Source: Cordia subcordata (lineage: Eukaryota > Streptophyta > Magnoliopsida > Boraginales > Cordiaceae). From it: a stretch of 64,000 nucleotides of DNA. Made by a program: the position numbers and the translations under genes. The DNA lies in assembly GCA_028554755.1 (NCBI GenBank), contig JAPTOF010000026.1, forward strand, positions 620,001-684,000, read 5' to 3'. Under the pieces are notes generated by a model. It searched no databases, was not told the origin of the DNA, and was given only the letters and a program-made list of their open reading frames with translations. Below are positions 24,801 to 33,942 of this stretch, in pieces (positions within the stretch are counted from its first letter, which is position 1; each line of letters starts with the position of its first letter).

Positions 24801-27593
24801 TCAAAAAGTGATTGGAATGGAGTAGAAGGGCCTTTAAAGGTGTTAGTAGTTATTAATATTTGTTGTCTCCGTTATGGTAATGTTAATAGTGTTGTGGTAA
24901 TTCTCTCACATGGAGGATTTGGAAACTTTGTGTTATTACCCAATGTTATAAATAAGGCTAAGTACATAATATGTACCAAGCCATTCTCTTCGATCCTAAT
25001 GTCTTGTCTCTTTCAACAAAAGGGGAAGTGGAGTTGCACAGAGGATTTTCCATGATATTCTGGTCTGGGTGAAAGAAGCTTACCCAATTCGTGTATACTA
25101 GATGACTGTGTATCTAGAATATAAGGTAGATAGGCCTGGCGCCTTCTGTTGCAACCATGGTAAGTGGTGTGTGACCTCTTGGAGCTTTACTGATAAAATT
25201 TTCTTTACCACAAAGGAAAAAGAGAGAAGATGCTTGAAATATCCCAAAGCTAGTAAAATAGGGTTACTAAACTGAAAATTAGAGAAGTTGATGGTTTCAA
25301 AATTGAGTTTGATTTGAGCTTGCTGACATCAAGCTGAAGGCTGAAGTATACGCCTTGAAGTTGCAATCTTTTTGTGTTTTAGAATCTCTACTTCTTTGTC
25401 ACAGATATTACTTGGAGGACAACTTAGATCTCCATTGCTTTTGGACTTCCATTATTTCTTGCTGTGGCTTAAACTTTCAGAAGATTTTAGCTTCAGAAAC
25501 TTAGCTTTTTGATTGTATCCTATTCATTAACTATAAAATGATTGATAATAGAATTTTCTGGACAGCTTATCTTTGTAAATCTCAGCTTCTAAGCAAATCA
25601 TAGTTATTTTGCTTAAGCATATGTTGTATAAAGTGCTCTCATGACTTGGTGTCCTGATGTTCGTATCTCGTGGCAGGTTGTCTTCTTTGGTGATAATGTT
25701 CCAAAGGATAGAGCTGACAGAGCAATGGAAGCTGCAAAGGCTTGCGATGCTTTCCTTGTACTTGGTTCATCTTTGATGACCATGTCTGCTTTCCGGCTTG
25801 TTAGGTGAAATTCAATCCTTGCATCTTTAATCTATAAGAAACCTCTTAGACTAATTCTCTCCTTTGCTAGCTGCTGCTCCTCTGTTTTTGCTAGAATAGT
25901 TGGACTGGTGACGTGACCGTGTCAAGATCAATAATAATTTGACCACAGTAACATCCATTCTATCAATAACATAGCAATTTCAACATTAATAACAAGAGCT
26001 ATCCAAATAGTAGTGATAATTGCAACTCAATTGCAATAAAAAGTTAACAATAGTAGCATGATTGCATTACCAGTAGCAATAATAGCTAAAATGATAATAG
26101 AATTGACTATGGCGAATGTTAGAGAATAGTAGTCATAGATTTCATCAAAGCTAAATCTGTTGCTACTGCTAGGCTCTATGCTTACTCCCCTCCCTCCATC
26201 CTATAATTTGAGATCCTCTTTGGCAATCCAGCTAATTTAGGAAGTATCAGTTTTGTATACCGGAAAATAGTTTGAATTGTCAACTTCACCTTGTACAGTT
26301 GAAAATTTTGGGGCACTTCTTATGGGCATGGGTAAATTTTGAAATGTCAAATTAGTAATAAATCACTATTTGTATTGCAACAATTACTGTTACTACTGCT
26401 ACTATTTCTCTTACAACGACTACTTTTGTTGTGACTATAGCTCTTCTTCATTGCTATGTGGGCAATAAAGGACAACAAAATGAGCAGTATGGACATTATT
26501 TGCCTAAAACCTAAAAGATGCCTGAGATGAAAGCCGAAAAAAGATAAGATGAAAGAAGACGAGAAGAGACATTGCGGGAAAAGAAAAAATAATTAAGAAA
26601 AAGGAAAATAAAGGAAGATAAGAAAAGCTCAGATTGCAGTCACATATTTAAGAATGACGTTTTATTACAGGCCAAAAACATGTCTGAGCAAGTCCGATAA
26701 CATGGATGCAGTGAAAAGTTAAAGCAATTATCATCTATAAAATTAGAAAGGGAAGCAGACAAACAGAAGCACCATGGGTTTTGATCCTTTTCCAACTTAC
26801 ACAACTAAGCATTGTAAAGTCACAAATTTCTCTGGTTTCACTAAACTAAGGATAGAGATTTGGTGCTTAGCAATACTTGATAATGATCTCATATGTCAGA
26901 GAAACCTCAGTGCTTAAAAATAAAAGAAGCAGCTAGTGATAAAATAGATAAAAATGTTATGTACAGTATAAGATTTTGCATGTAGGTGTAGCTCAGCAAG
27001 GTGACATGCTACATAAAATCTTGATGATGGGTACTTCCAGTTGGTAGAGAAGTTCTCTGTTAAGGAAGATGGGATTTTTTCACTATATGTTCTACATGGT
27101 GTTTCAGCATCAAGAAAACCACCTATAGGCCTATATGTTCTAGATGGTGTTTCAGCATCAAGAAAACTGTCCATAGGCAGGAGTGACTTTCTGAATGCAT
27201 AATTGTCAGTTGCCCTACGCGTAATGGTGTGTGGAGAGAGATGAGAAAGTAAACATGCAACTATTGTGGAACTCTTGTAGAAATTACACACCAGAAAAAA
27301 GACAAACAAAAGAAGTTTTGATGTCAGAAGAGATAACCCTGTAATATAATTTTTACAGGGCTGCTCATGAAGCCGGTGCTGCAACTGCTATAGTAAATAT
27401 GGGTGAGACAAGAGCTGATGGTTTTGTACCTTTAAAGATAAATGCTCGACTTGGTGAGGTAAGGTTCTTAGTTCAGTTTTGTCGAGCATTGACCACTCTG
27501 ACATTCTGAATGCTTTAACCCTTGGATGCTCCGTGGTTGCAGATTCTACCACTGGTGCTCAGTGTTGGATCCCTTAGGGTCCCTGCTTCCTAG
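4305..27593 (+). CDS. SRT2: NAD-dependent protein deacylase, class II sirtuin (SRT2, SIRT4-like)
   Basis: Eleven exons by splice signals and phase: 4305-4346, 6461-6503, 6589-6910, 8351-8416, 10342-10387, 14618-14778, 14850-14979, 24106-24267, 25677-25804, 27359-27458, 27543-27593. Sum 1251 nt, 416 aa. Motifs: NAD-binding [14 protein letters not shown] (residues 144-157), TQNVD (222-226), HRAG (230-233), catalytic His240 in LHGT, zinc ligands C248-x2-C251 and C314-x2-C317, FFGDN (327-331), GSSL (354-357), and VNMGETRAD near the C-terminus. This is the set of plant SRT2, which removes acyl groups from lysine using NAD, mainly in mitochondria. The basic, acid-poor N-terminus starting [12 protein letters not shown] suits a mitochondrial presequence. 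An in-frame ATG at 4185 would add 40 residues; I prefer 4305. Exons 1-3 are the least certain; the catalytic exons are secure. The gene is about 23 kb because of transposon-filled introns. Confidence 0.93.
4570..5716. mobile_element. Long-terminal-inverted-repeat element in SRT2 intron 1
   Basis: The left end (GTTAATTCCTGAACTTTTAC onward) is the imperfect reverse complement of the right end (up to GGACCAATTAAC) over about 120 bp. Shared blocks include ATTTTAGTCCC, AATTAAAATGA or its variant, and TTAGTTAGACG. The element is about 1.15 kb with no coding capacity. Long TIRs suggest a Mutator-like non-autonomous element, but I could not find a clean 9 bp target duplication, so the superfamily is left open. 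Confidence 0.6.
6499..6630. repeat. Imperfect short duplication around the SRT2 exon 2/exon 3 junction
   Basis: The stretch GTCAGG...TTTC.TGATAAT..TTCTCCTA occurs at about 6499-6540 (end of exon 2 and intron 2) and again at 6584-6627 (acceptor and start of exon 3). The two copies place a GTCAG next to both the exon 2 donor and the exon 3 acceptor, so the 85 bp intron 2 may have arisen within a local duplication. This is one reason the N-terminal exon structure is less secure. Confidence 0.45.
6998..7525. mobile_element. Fold-back palindromic element in SRT2 intron 3
   Basis: An imperfect palindrome of about 530 bp centred near 7240. For example TTTGGTAAAACATTCATATT (near 7172) pairs with AATATGAATGTTTTTCCAAA (near 7288). 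The outermost TAATTTCA...TTCCC at about 7000 pairs with GGGGACC...TGAAATTA at 7503-7523. Both arms are built from repeated versions of an AATTAGTCCTCATTGTTT phrase. No ORF. Fold-back MITE is the best description. Confidence 0.65.
8417..10341. other. SRT2 intron 4, non-coding
   Basis: No gene or intact element recognised. Stretches near 9390-9560 and 9790-10010 look like decayed LTR sequence (TATTTATAG-type boxes, CAGCTATTA repeats), but I could not pair them, so no boundaries are given. Confidence 0.3.
10656..10719. repeat. 24 bp tandem repeat, about 2.6 copies
   Basis: CTGCCTGCTTGACTAACTTT with a GCTA tail is repeated at 10656 and 10680, with a shortened third copy from 10704. It lies in SRT2 intron 5 at the presumed 3' LTR of the minus-strand copia remnant that follows. 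Confidence 0.8.
11378..12641 (+). mobile_element. TRIM-like non-autonomous LTR retrotransposon (1264 bp)
   Basis: Two direct LTRs, 11378-11708 (331 bp) and 12310-12641 (332 bp), each starting TGTTGAAGAATATTTTGG. A primer site TGGTATCAGAGCC (11709-11721) follows the first LTR, and a purine tract GAGGGAGG (12301-12308) precedes the second. The 5 bp duplication GTCAA flanks the whole element (11373-11377 and 12642-12646). The 600 bp interior has no ORF and is made of a degenerate CTTGGTTCTTGGCTC..TTGAGCA phrase repeated many times. All replication signals are present but no protein, so mobilisation must be in trans. Confidence 0.9.
13402..13723. repeat. 161 bp tandem duplication
   Basis: GTGTATAGGCATCTTCATCT starts at 13402 and again at 13563; the two units then agree nearly base for base up to ATAATTACTTCTAGT. 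Only a few substitutions separate them, so the duplication is fairly recent relative to the copia remnant it lies in. Confidence 0.88.
14803..15750 (+). repeat. Tandem duplication of SRT2 exon 7 with flanking intron (470 bp period)
   Basis: Unit 1 (14803-15272) and unit 2 (from 15273) match through the intron 6 tail, exon 7 and about 300 bp of intron 7. Corresponding points include CTTAATAAGCTTGG (14811 and 15281), the exon starts 14850 and 15320, and GTAGGGTTAG (15241 and 15709). Unit 1 still ends with about 24 bp that match the start of the LTR beginning at 15708, placing the breakpoint inside that LTR. Confidence 0.9.
15320..15449 (+). pseudogene. Duplicate catalytic exon 7' of SRT2
   Basis: Same length (130 nt) and same phase as exon 7, preceded by a good acceptor (TTTTTTCTAG) and free of stops in the exon 7 frame. 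Catalytic LHGT is kept. Changes relative to exon 7: R231W, P236H, T249R, C251R (loses a zinc ligand), N252Y, R257W, H263N, K265T. The donor reads AAG|GCTAGT where exon 7 has AAG|GTCAGT. Splicing both copies in would shift the frame, since 130 is not a multiple of 3, so use would have to be mutually exclusive. A decayed exon is the simplest reading; an alternative exon using a GC-AG intron is not excluded. Confidence 0.75.
15708..17846 (+). mobile_element. Non-autonomous LTR retrotransposon (2.1 kb) in SRT2 intron 7
   Basis: Direct LTRs about 15708-16030 and 17526-17846, both starting TGTA.GGTTAGTGG and sharing TTTTGGCCAAATTAGGAAAC, a CTATAA.TACTAG box and a GT.GATGTAGGCTTAAA or GTGGGTGTAGGCTTAAA block near the 3' end. 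The primer site TGGTATCAGAGC lies at 16034-16045; the purine-rich CAAGGTAGAGATT precedes the second LTR. The interior has no recognisable gag or pol. The first LTR has gained a (GA)n run at 15845-15871. No target duplication found; the left junction was altered by the exon 7 duplication. Confidence 0.8.
18077..23272 (-). mobile_element. Ty1/copia retrotransposon with 162 bp LTRs (5196 bp) in SRT2 intron 7
   Basis: Identical-length LTRs at 18077-18238 and 23111-23272, differing at about 10 positions by eye. A perfect 5 bp duplication GCTAC flanks the element (18072-18076 and 23273-23277). On the minus strand the 5' LTR is followed by the primer site TGGTATCTAGAGCC, and the 3' LTR is preceded by the polypurine tract TTGAGGGGGAG. 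The 3' terminus is TA rather than CA. The interior codes for gag-pol on the minus strand, antisense to SRT2. Confidence 0.95.
18246..22382 (-). pseudogene. Broken copia gag-pol of the 5.2 kb element
   Basis: Minus-strand order from 22382 leftward: gag (22382-about 21500) with a CX2CX4HX4C zinc knuckle ([14 protein letters not shown]); protease region near 21290 where the expected DSGA triad reads DFSA; GAG-pre-integrase ([14 protein letters not shown], about 20980); integrase core (about 20900-20520); RT with [10 protein letters not shown] (about 19460) and LYGLKQ (19324); RNase H with DADWVGC (about 18700), VESEYRA and DNQAAMH. These are normally one polyprotein. Here they lie in at least eight ORFs separated by frameshifts and stops, and the protease active site is altered, so the copy is not autonomous. 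Confidence 0.9.
24676..24691. repeat. G16 homopolymer in SRT2 intron 8
   Basis: Sixteen consecutive G between CATGA and AAGAAGAGAG. Its length may be an assembly estimate. On the transcript it could form G-rich structure. Confidence 0.85.
24841..25018 (+). mobile_element. Solo LTR of the 162 bp-LTR copia family
   Basis: Starts TGTTAGTAGTTATTAATATT and ends TTTCAACA. It matches the reverse complement of the LTRs of the element at 18077-23272 (shared AATTCTC.CACAT, AAACTTTGTGT.ATTACCCAA, TATAAATAAGGCTA, CCAAGCCATTCTCT). A perfect 5 bp duplication AAAGG flanks it (24836-24840 and 25019-25023), so an element inserted here and later recombined between its LTRs. Orientation is opposite to the full-length copy. 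Confidence 0.92.
25805..27358. other. SRT2 intron 9, non-coding, with a 48 bp tandem repeat
   Basis: 25930-26110 is a low-complexity AAT/AGT-rich run, with a partly complementary ACTACTGCTACT stretch near 26385. At 27083-27130 and 27131-27178 a 48 bp unit containing GGTGTTTCAGCATCAAGAAAA is tandemly repeated. On the minus strand this gives a 16-residue repeat ([26 protein letters not shown]) in an ORF spanning 26914-27384 that also overlaps exon 10. I recognise no family for that ORF. Confidence 0.5.
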
Positions 27594-28200
27594 CTTAGCA
27601 TTGAGGAGATACAGAACAGCATGAAAATTTTTGTTGTTAAAATTTGGAGAACAGACGTTGGATTATGCAGATGAAAGTCTGCGCTAAGAAATATATGTTG
27701 GTGATGAATATTATGTCATTCTCTTGTCATACTCTCTCTCAACTTCATGCTATTGGCTTTGGTTCCAGTTCAATAAAGCACCCAGCAGTATCATTTCTTA
27801 TGCACTGCTGCCCATTGCTCTTGGATTGCAGTTCCTCCTATTCCGGAGGATACTTGGACAAGCTAAGCTTATTGGTATCTTTTCATTTGTCTTGACATTA
27901 AGTTACTGCTGTGCATCTGTTCTGTTCCGTGGAAAATCAGTTTATACATTTAAGAGTACAGATGAAGCTTGTTGAGATTTATGGATCAGAAAAGTGAAAC
28001 AAGATTCCTTTTGGCGCAAATGCTAGTTGCTTAAGATGGCGCTTGCTGAACGTGTACTGGAAGTCTTGTGTGTGTTTGTACGTGCTCCAGGATTGCAAGA
28101 CCGGAAAATGACGTTGCAGCTACATGTTCTTGAAGCTTTTTCAACACTAGGGGTAAAAAGATTGTTTCAGATTTTCAACTCTCGACAATCTTATCTATAG
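27594..28200 (+). terminator. SRT2 3' UTR with candidate poly(A) signal
   Basis: A canonical AATAAA at 27772-27777 lies 179 bp after the SRT2 stop. An 83-codon frame (27724-27975) with two hydrophobic runs overlaps it; without recognisable homology I treat it as chance, or at most part of a longer 3' UTR. Confidence 0.45.
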
Positions 28201-28599
28201 GCCTCTCTTTCATTTTTCTTCTTCTTGTTCATAAGATAAAAAATAGTCTTCTTCGTAGGTAAAGATGTATATGCCTTCAATAATTTGTTCATTTAACTAC
28301 TGATCTCTTTTACTTTAAAAACTCACCTAATATCTCCTTTGTAATTTTCAAAATGAGGTAGTCTCTTCTAAAACATTTACTTCAGTAATGTGTGAAGGTT
28401 GTGGTGTATAATTAATCGAATATCATCTTATGTATTTTATGTGGAGTAGTAACATTATTCTAAATAATGCTAAAATCATTGTTGACTATAGAAGAACAAT
28501 ATCCACTTTTGGTTAAAAATCCCAATGTAGATGATGTTCGAAGCAAAGTTGGGACAATAGTGAACATTTAAGAGAACTAGATTCTTGGACTAACTTCTA

Positions 28600-29400
28600 A
28601 AACTAAGCACCCTAACGCTAGTACTAAGACTAGAGTTCCACTCCCAACATTCAGGTGACTTTTTCCATCTTCAAACTTCTTAATGATCTGCAGCCCACGC
28701 AAAGAATTACAAAATATGGTAAGGACTGCCTATATCTAATATATAGGTTGTTAAGTTTAGAACATTGAAGTTGCAAGTGAGAATCATGTATAGCCCTTGT
28801 TGCTGAGTAACAGATCGTGTTTTTGCGTCTTTTTTGGATCTAAGGACTAGACATTGAGGATAGTTCCTCTTCCAATGCCAAAGTTTCTTAAGAAAGAAAC
28901 ACTCTGGCTCTTGTCATCCTTTTGCTTGTGCGTTAGCTGTTGTTGTTATGTGAGCTTTTTAACTGCACCTTGGGCTTTAAAACCTTTCTTATTCTTCTTT
29001 TTGACCTTTTAGAAGAATTCTATTGGTTCAAGAATGAGGCACCTCCCATTGCATTCACATGTTTCTTAAGTGTTTGTCCCTTTCAATAGTCTACACCAAC
29101 CCAAGTAACCCATGGTAGTTAACTTGTTTATCTTGAACAAATCCAAGAAATTGAGGAAAGATCGAGTTAGAGAGTTAAGTATAGCACCCAGCTTCTCATG
29201 AAGTAGGAACCAAAGTCAGCTTGTTTTCCTAAATGCCTTGTCATGTACAATAGATGATAAGTTACTAAGGCGCGAAAAATAGTACATAAGGGTCAATGTC
29301 TTTCAGCATCATGAGATGTGCCAAAAGACTCATTAGTACTTCTGTGATAGCCTCAAGTTGTACATTAACTATTTATGTAGTCAAAACTAAGTAATGAATA
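28600..29400 (-). pseudogene. Degenerate copia gag remnant
   Basis: On the minus strand, around 28845-28915, sequence resembling a retroviral-type zinc knuckle (SFLKKLWHWKRNYPQ) survives with its cysteines replaced. Leftover gag-like reading frames extend to about 29350, all interrupted by stops. Clearly dead; boundaries are approximate. Confidence 0.45.
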
Positions 29401-29681
29401 GTAAAGGATAGTAAACATGTACTTTTCACCAAACATCAAATTTTAAATCGAAGGTCATAGCATAATAATCCCATCCTAGACAAGTAGTTTGATTAAACAA
29501 GTTCAAGGAAAATTAACACAAAATACCAAAACAAGAATAGCAAAGGCCTCTCTTAAGTTGGATTCAAGTCCTTGATGAAAAGCTCAATTCAAAAAGCTTG
29601 TTTGAAGCTTCAATTTCAAACTCTGAATGATAGAAGTGGAAAGTGTTTTCTGGGATATTTGGATGAATTGGAGGCCAAAAT

Positions 29682-32600
29682 TATTGGAGTAATTATAAAA
29701 AGTTATTGGTTGTTCACTGGTCGTGTTGGTTGACCAATAGACTTGACCGGTGTCGATCGACCCCTAGGGATGACCAGTAAGGTTAGAGTATGATCATTGG
29801 TGTCTGCTTGAACAAGTATTGGCAACTAAAATTCCACCGAGTATGTTTTTTTGTACCAGAGACAAAATTCTCTATAGATGGACATTGCTAGAGGTCTTCA
29901 AGTACATGAAAAACATCTATTACCAATCCCATTCTGTTGATCTTTCACCAACTTAACCTTTGAGTACGTTTTACTGTAGAAAACTTAAAGCTTTTGATAT
30001 CTTGCCATCTTTCAGTGTGAGTGCTAGGAATTTGAATTGATAGAATAAATCATTTCAAGTTGTTAGCTTGATTATATCTGAAAGGAGATTTGCAAATTCC
30101 TTTTTTCATACTAGACTAGGGGAGGCAAATAATCCTTAAGGAAAGTGGCATTTGCAGGACGCCTTCAACCCATTTTTCATCCCCACGTTTTACACCAAAA
30201 CTCTTAAGGATTATTTTGTTATTACTTGAAAATGGATTCCCTAAAAGAGATGACAACCAATTTTGTGAAATTTAATCGCTTTGAAGGAGGCGATTTCATT
30301 CATTGGGAGAAAAAGATGCACTTCTTTCTCACTATGCTCAAGGTGGCTATGTTTTAACCAATGCACGACCTGAGCCAAATGATATAGAGATGCTTAAACA
30401 AGTTCGTGCATAACAAAAGTGGGACAATGTCTATTATATCTATAGTGGTAACATTCTAAATGGCATGATAGATGCATTATTTGACACATACCAGAATGAA
30501 GCCACTGCAAAAGATCTACGAGACAGATTAGATTGTCAAGTACATAATTGAACATGCTACTAGCAAGAAATTCTTGGTTAGTTGTTTCAATAACTTTAAA
30601 ATGGTTGATAATCACTCAATAATGGATCAATTTCACGAGATATGTCAAATCCTTAATAGTTTTAAGCAATATAAACTATACATGGATGATGTGCTTGTTG
30701 TATCTCCTATAAATTTACAAACTGCCCCTTTCTAGAAAGACACAAAAAAAAAAAAACTTTGAAACATAAAAAAGAAGAAATGTCTTTAGAGGAGCTTGGT
30801 AATTATCTTCACATAGAAGAAGAATACTAAAACTAGGAAGAACTCAAAACAGAAGAAGTGAAAGACAAAGTTCTTCAGCAAAAATGCCCTGAAGTGTCAA
30901 AGGTCCATGTCGTAGAAGAAGGACCACCTAACAAGAAAAAGAAGAACAACGATTTTGGAAAAAATAAGAATAAAAAAAAAAGAGAAGAAGAAAGGACTAC
31001 ACTTCTACTGTGACAAAAATGGACACATCAAGTTTGAGGACATGGTCAACTTTCAATAAGAACCATTAAAACAAAAACGATAGCTTGAGGTCATGATTTT
31101 TTAGATCAATCTTGTCTGAGATGATACAACTCGGTGGGTTGACTCTAGCACAACAAAGCATATGTGTAAGGAAAAGGCACTATTCTGGTCACATGATACG
31201 GTTGAAGAAGGCTTTTGGTTCCCTATGTGGGAAACTCTGTTACTCCACAAGTCAAAGGCATAAGGGTTGTTGAAATTGTGTTTACTTCTGGGGAAACTCT
31301 TGTTTTAAATGATGTATACTATGTTCCAAAAGTTAGGAAGATTTAGTGTTTGGTGGTTTGTTGAACAAGTTTGGTTTTAAACTTGTATTTGAGTTTGATC
31401 AGTTTATCCTTTCAAAAGGAGGTCAATTTGTCAAGAAAGGTAGTTGTTTGATGGAATGTTCAAACTAAATACTCTATCAATTAACAAGTAATAAGATTAC
31501 TACTTACTGATTATTTACATTGTTCTTATTCTAGTTCTTTTCACATACAAGAATCAAATATATAATAGTAAATGGTCTTGACATGGTGTGGTGCACTGAT
31601 GCAGTATTGATGTGGTATTAGTAAGCTTTATAAGATTAGGGCAAAGTTTAGAGGATCTGCTCATAAAAGCATTGTCAAGGGACTTGATCTCTAAGACTCA
31701 ACAGGGATGAGACTCAAGCCAATACCAAAAGTCATTTATGATGGAAGGTCGATTTATCATTTGTTATTACTACAAGTCTTAAGTTCAATGAGCCATAGTA
31801 CATCACCAAGTGACTGGAAAGCACTTAACTGTTATTTTCCCATTCTAAGGTGTAAGTGTTTGTTTATTGTAACTATTAGAGGAGAAGTTCAACTTACATT
31901 CTTAATAGACCTATAACCAGTTTGTTGGGTTACTTAAGCTATAGGGAAACTCTTATAGGAATGCCTATATGGGTGAGAAGTGTGGTTGCTTCTAGGGGTT
32001 TTAGCTTGGCTCTAATAACACTCATGAAAGATATGACACATGGCCTTTAAACTGTAACTTGATACTAGTCAGTCAATGGAATAGAGTTTTAAGTGTGATT
32101 TGTGCCCAACTAGTCAAAGAGAATCATTGGTTCAATACTTAGTCAACTATACAATTCTGACTAATGGTAGCATATTTTACTAAGTAAAGATTCAAATGTA
32201 TTAGATATATTTATTTATGCATAAAATTCCAAGGATGTCAATAATCTGGACATTTTGAAAATAGGTGGATTGTTGAAGTAATTTTCAAAAGTCACAGGTA
32301 TATCACTAGTCATACAGGATGACCTATAGGCTTGACTGGTAAAGTCAGAATATGACAATTGATGTATGTTTGAATAGGTATTGGCAACTAAACCTCCAAT
32401 AGGTATGTCTGTTGGTACTAGAAACAAAATGCTCCATAAATAGACATTCCTAGAGGCCTTCAAGTGCATGGAAAACATCTATTACCAATCCCATTCTACC
32501 TAACTTTCTACTAGACTCATCTTTTGGGTACGTTTTACTGCAAAAAACTCATTTCAAGCATTTGATATCCCTGTCATCTTCTGGTGAGTGATATGAATTT

Positions 32601-32770
32601 GGATTAGCAGTACAAACCGATTCAAGTTGTTGGCTTCACTATATCACAGAGGATATTCGCATGTTCTTCTTTGCATATCAGATTGGTGGGGGCAAATAAT
32701 CCTTAAGGAAAGTGACGTTTGTAGCATGACTTGAAGCCATTTTCCAAGTGTTTTCCCTATGTTTTATACC
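29682..32770 (+). mobile_element. Decayed Ty1/copia element with about 500 bp LTRs
   Basis: Direct repeats at about 29682-30190 and 32271-32770, beginning TATTGGAGTAATT and TGTTGAAGTAATT. They share AACATCTATTACCAATCCCATTCT in shorter matching runs (ACATCTATTACCAATCCCAT), GGTATTGGCAACTAAA-type blocks and GGCAAATAATCCTTAAGGAA. A purine tract ATAGGTGGAT precedes the second. No clean primer site or target duplication found. The interior holds a broken gag and protease start only; most of pol is missing. Confidence 0.75.
30231..31500 (+). pseudogene. Broken copia gag and protease fragment
   Basis: Starts with an ATG at about 30232. A UBN2-type gag with GGDFIHWEKKMHFFL, KDLRDRL and MSLEELGNYLHIEEEY can be followed, but in-frame stops occur at several points (near 30412 and 30735) and the frame shifts. 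A Lys/Glu-rich stretch leads to the protease region at about 31138, where the DSGAT triad is replaced by DSSTT. The zinc knuckle is not preserved. Confidence 0.75.
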
Positions 32771-32999
32771 AACCAAAAATACCAAAATTGAAGCTTTTTA
32801 ATGCGTTGTGGCACCATACATTTTAGAAAAGCTAGTTCTTGTTTTTTTCACATTTTCCCTCGATGTAGTTGAAGAAAGAGCTAAACAAAGTTTGCTAAAT
32901 GCTTTACTTAAAAATATTAGTGTACTAGCATTTAGTTTCTAATATATTTTTAATTATAAAACCCAAATCTAGTCATACTTCATTTTCAAGTAGTATTAG

Positions 33000-33942
33000 A
33001 AAATACTTGATAAAATTATTATTATAAATTAACAATAAGGACTGTTAACATTATTTATTAACAAAATTTTTATTATATATATATATATATACGTATTTAT
33101 ATAGAAAAATGATAACTTGACTTAAAACTCAAAAATAGTATATCCTTAGCAAATGATTTGTACTCACATCTATGATTAGAATAAGACAATATCTCATAAC
33201 CATTTCAAGTTCTTATGTGGCTTTTTTCTCACCATCACCACAATAATGATAATATTCATGAATAATACTATAAACATATTATCTATTGTTGAATTAAATT
33301 CTACACAATGTGTATAATATTTGATGTCAATACATTTTGCTAAATGTATTATTGTATTTATTTGATTGAAATTAGTGTGATATACATTGACTTTAGAATT
33401 AGTCTGATCCATTGTATATCATTAATAATATTTAGGAAAATTTAATATATCTTTCAGCTGACGTGTCAAGCTCTCAAGCTCTTGGGTAACTTCTCCGACA
33501 ATAGGTAAATATATCCTATATTACCTTATAACTATAATGTTATGATTGTAACTTGTACTCATAAAACCAATTGGTTGCTACAAGGAGTAGCCTAAGACCT
33601 TATAAGGTGGTCTTATACTTTATGATTTTTTCATGTAGAAGGGATGCATATTCCAACATGTATAAAGCATACTTGTATATAAATGCATACTAAAACACCC
33701 TAGTTGAGGTGTGACTCTCAATACTTCTATATGGAATAGCGAAACAAAAACAGTGTCATATTTTTGAAGTTGCTCATGCTTTTTTCTTGCATGCATCCAT
33801 GACATATGAGTTTGGTTAGGTTTGGTATACATGACTATTTTTCTTATAAATAGATTTTGTTGTCGAAATTCTTTCCTACAAATCACCTTTTGAACTATTA
33901 TTTAATAGGATGCCTGATGACTTTTTTTTTCTTGATCTGGAG
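33000..33942. other. AT-rich non-coding DNA
   Basis: Contains a (TA)n run at 33073-33091. No gene or delimited element recognised. Confidence 0.4.

Noticed and set aside
27724..27975. 83-codon ORF with hydrophobic runs after the SRT2 stop
   Set aside because: Overlaps the candidate poly(A) signal and has no recognised homology; probably 3' UTR.
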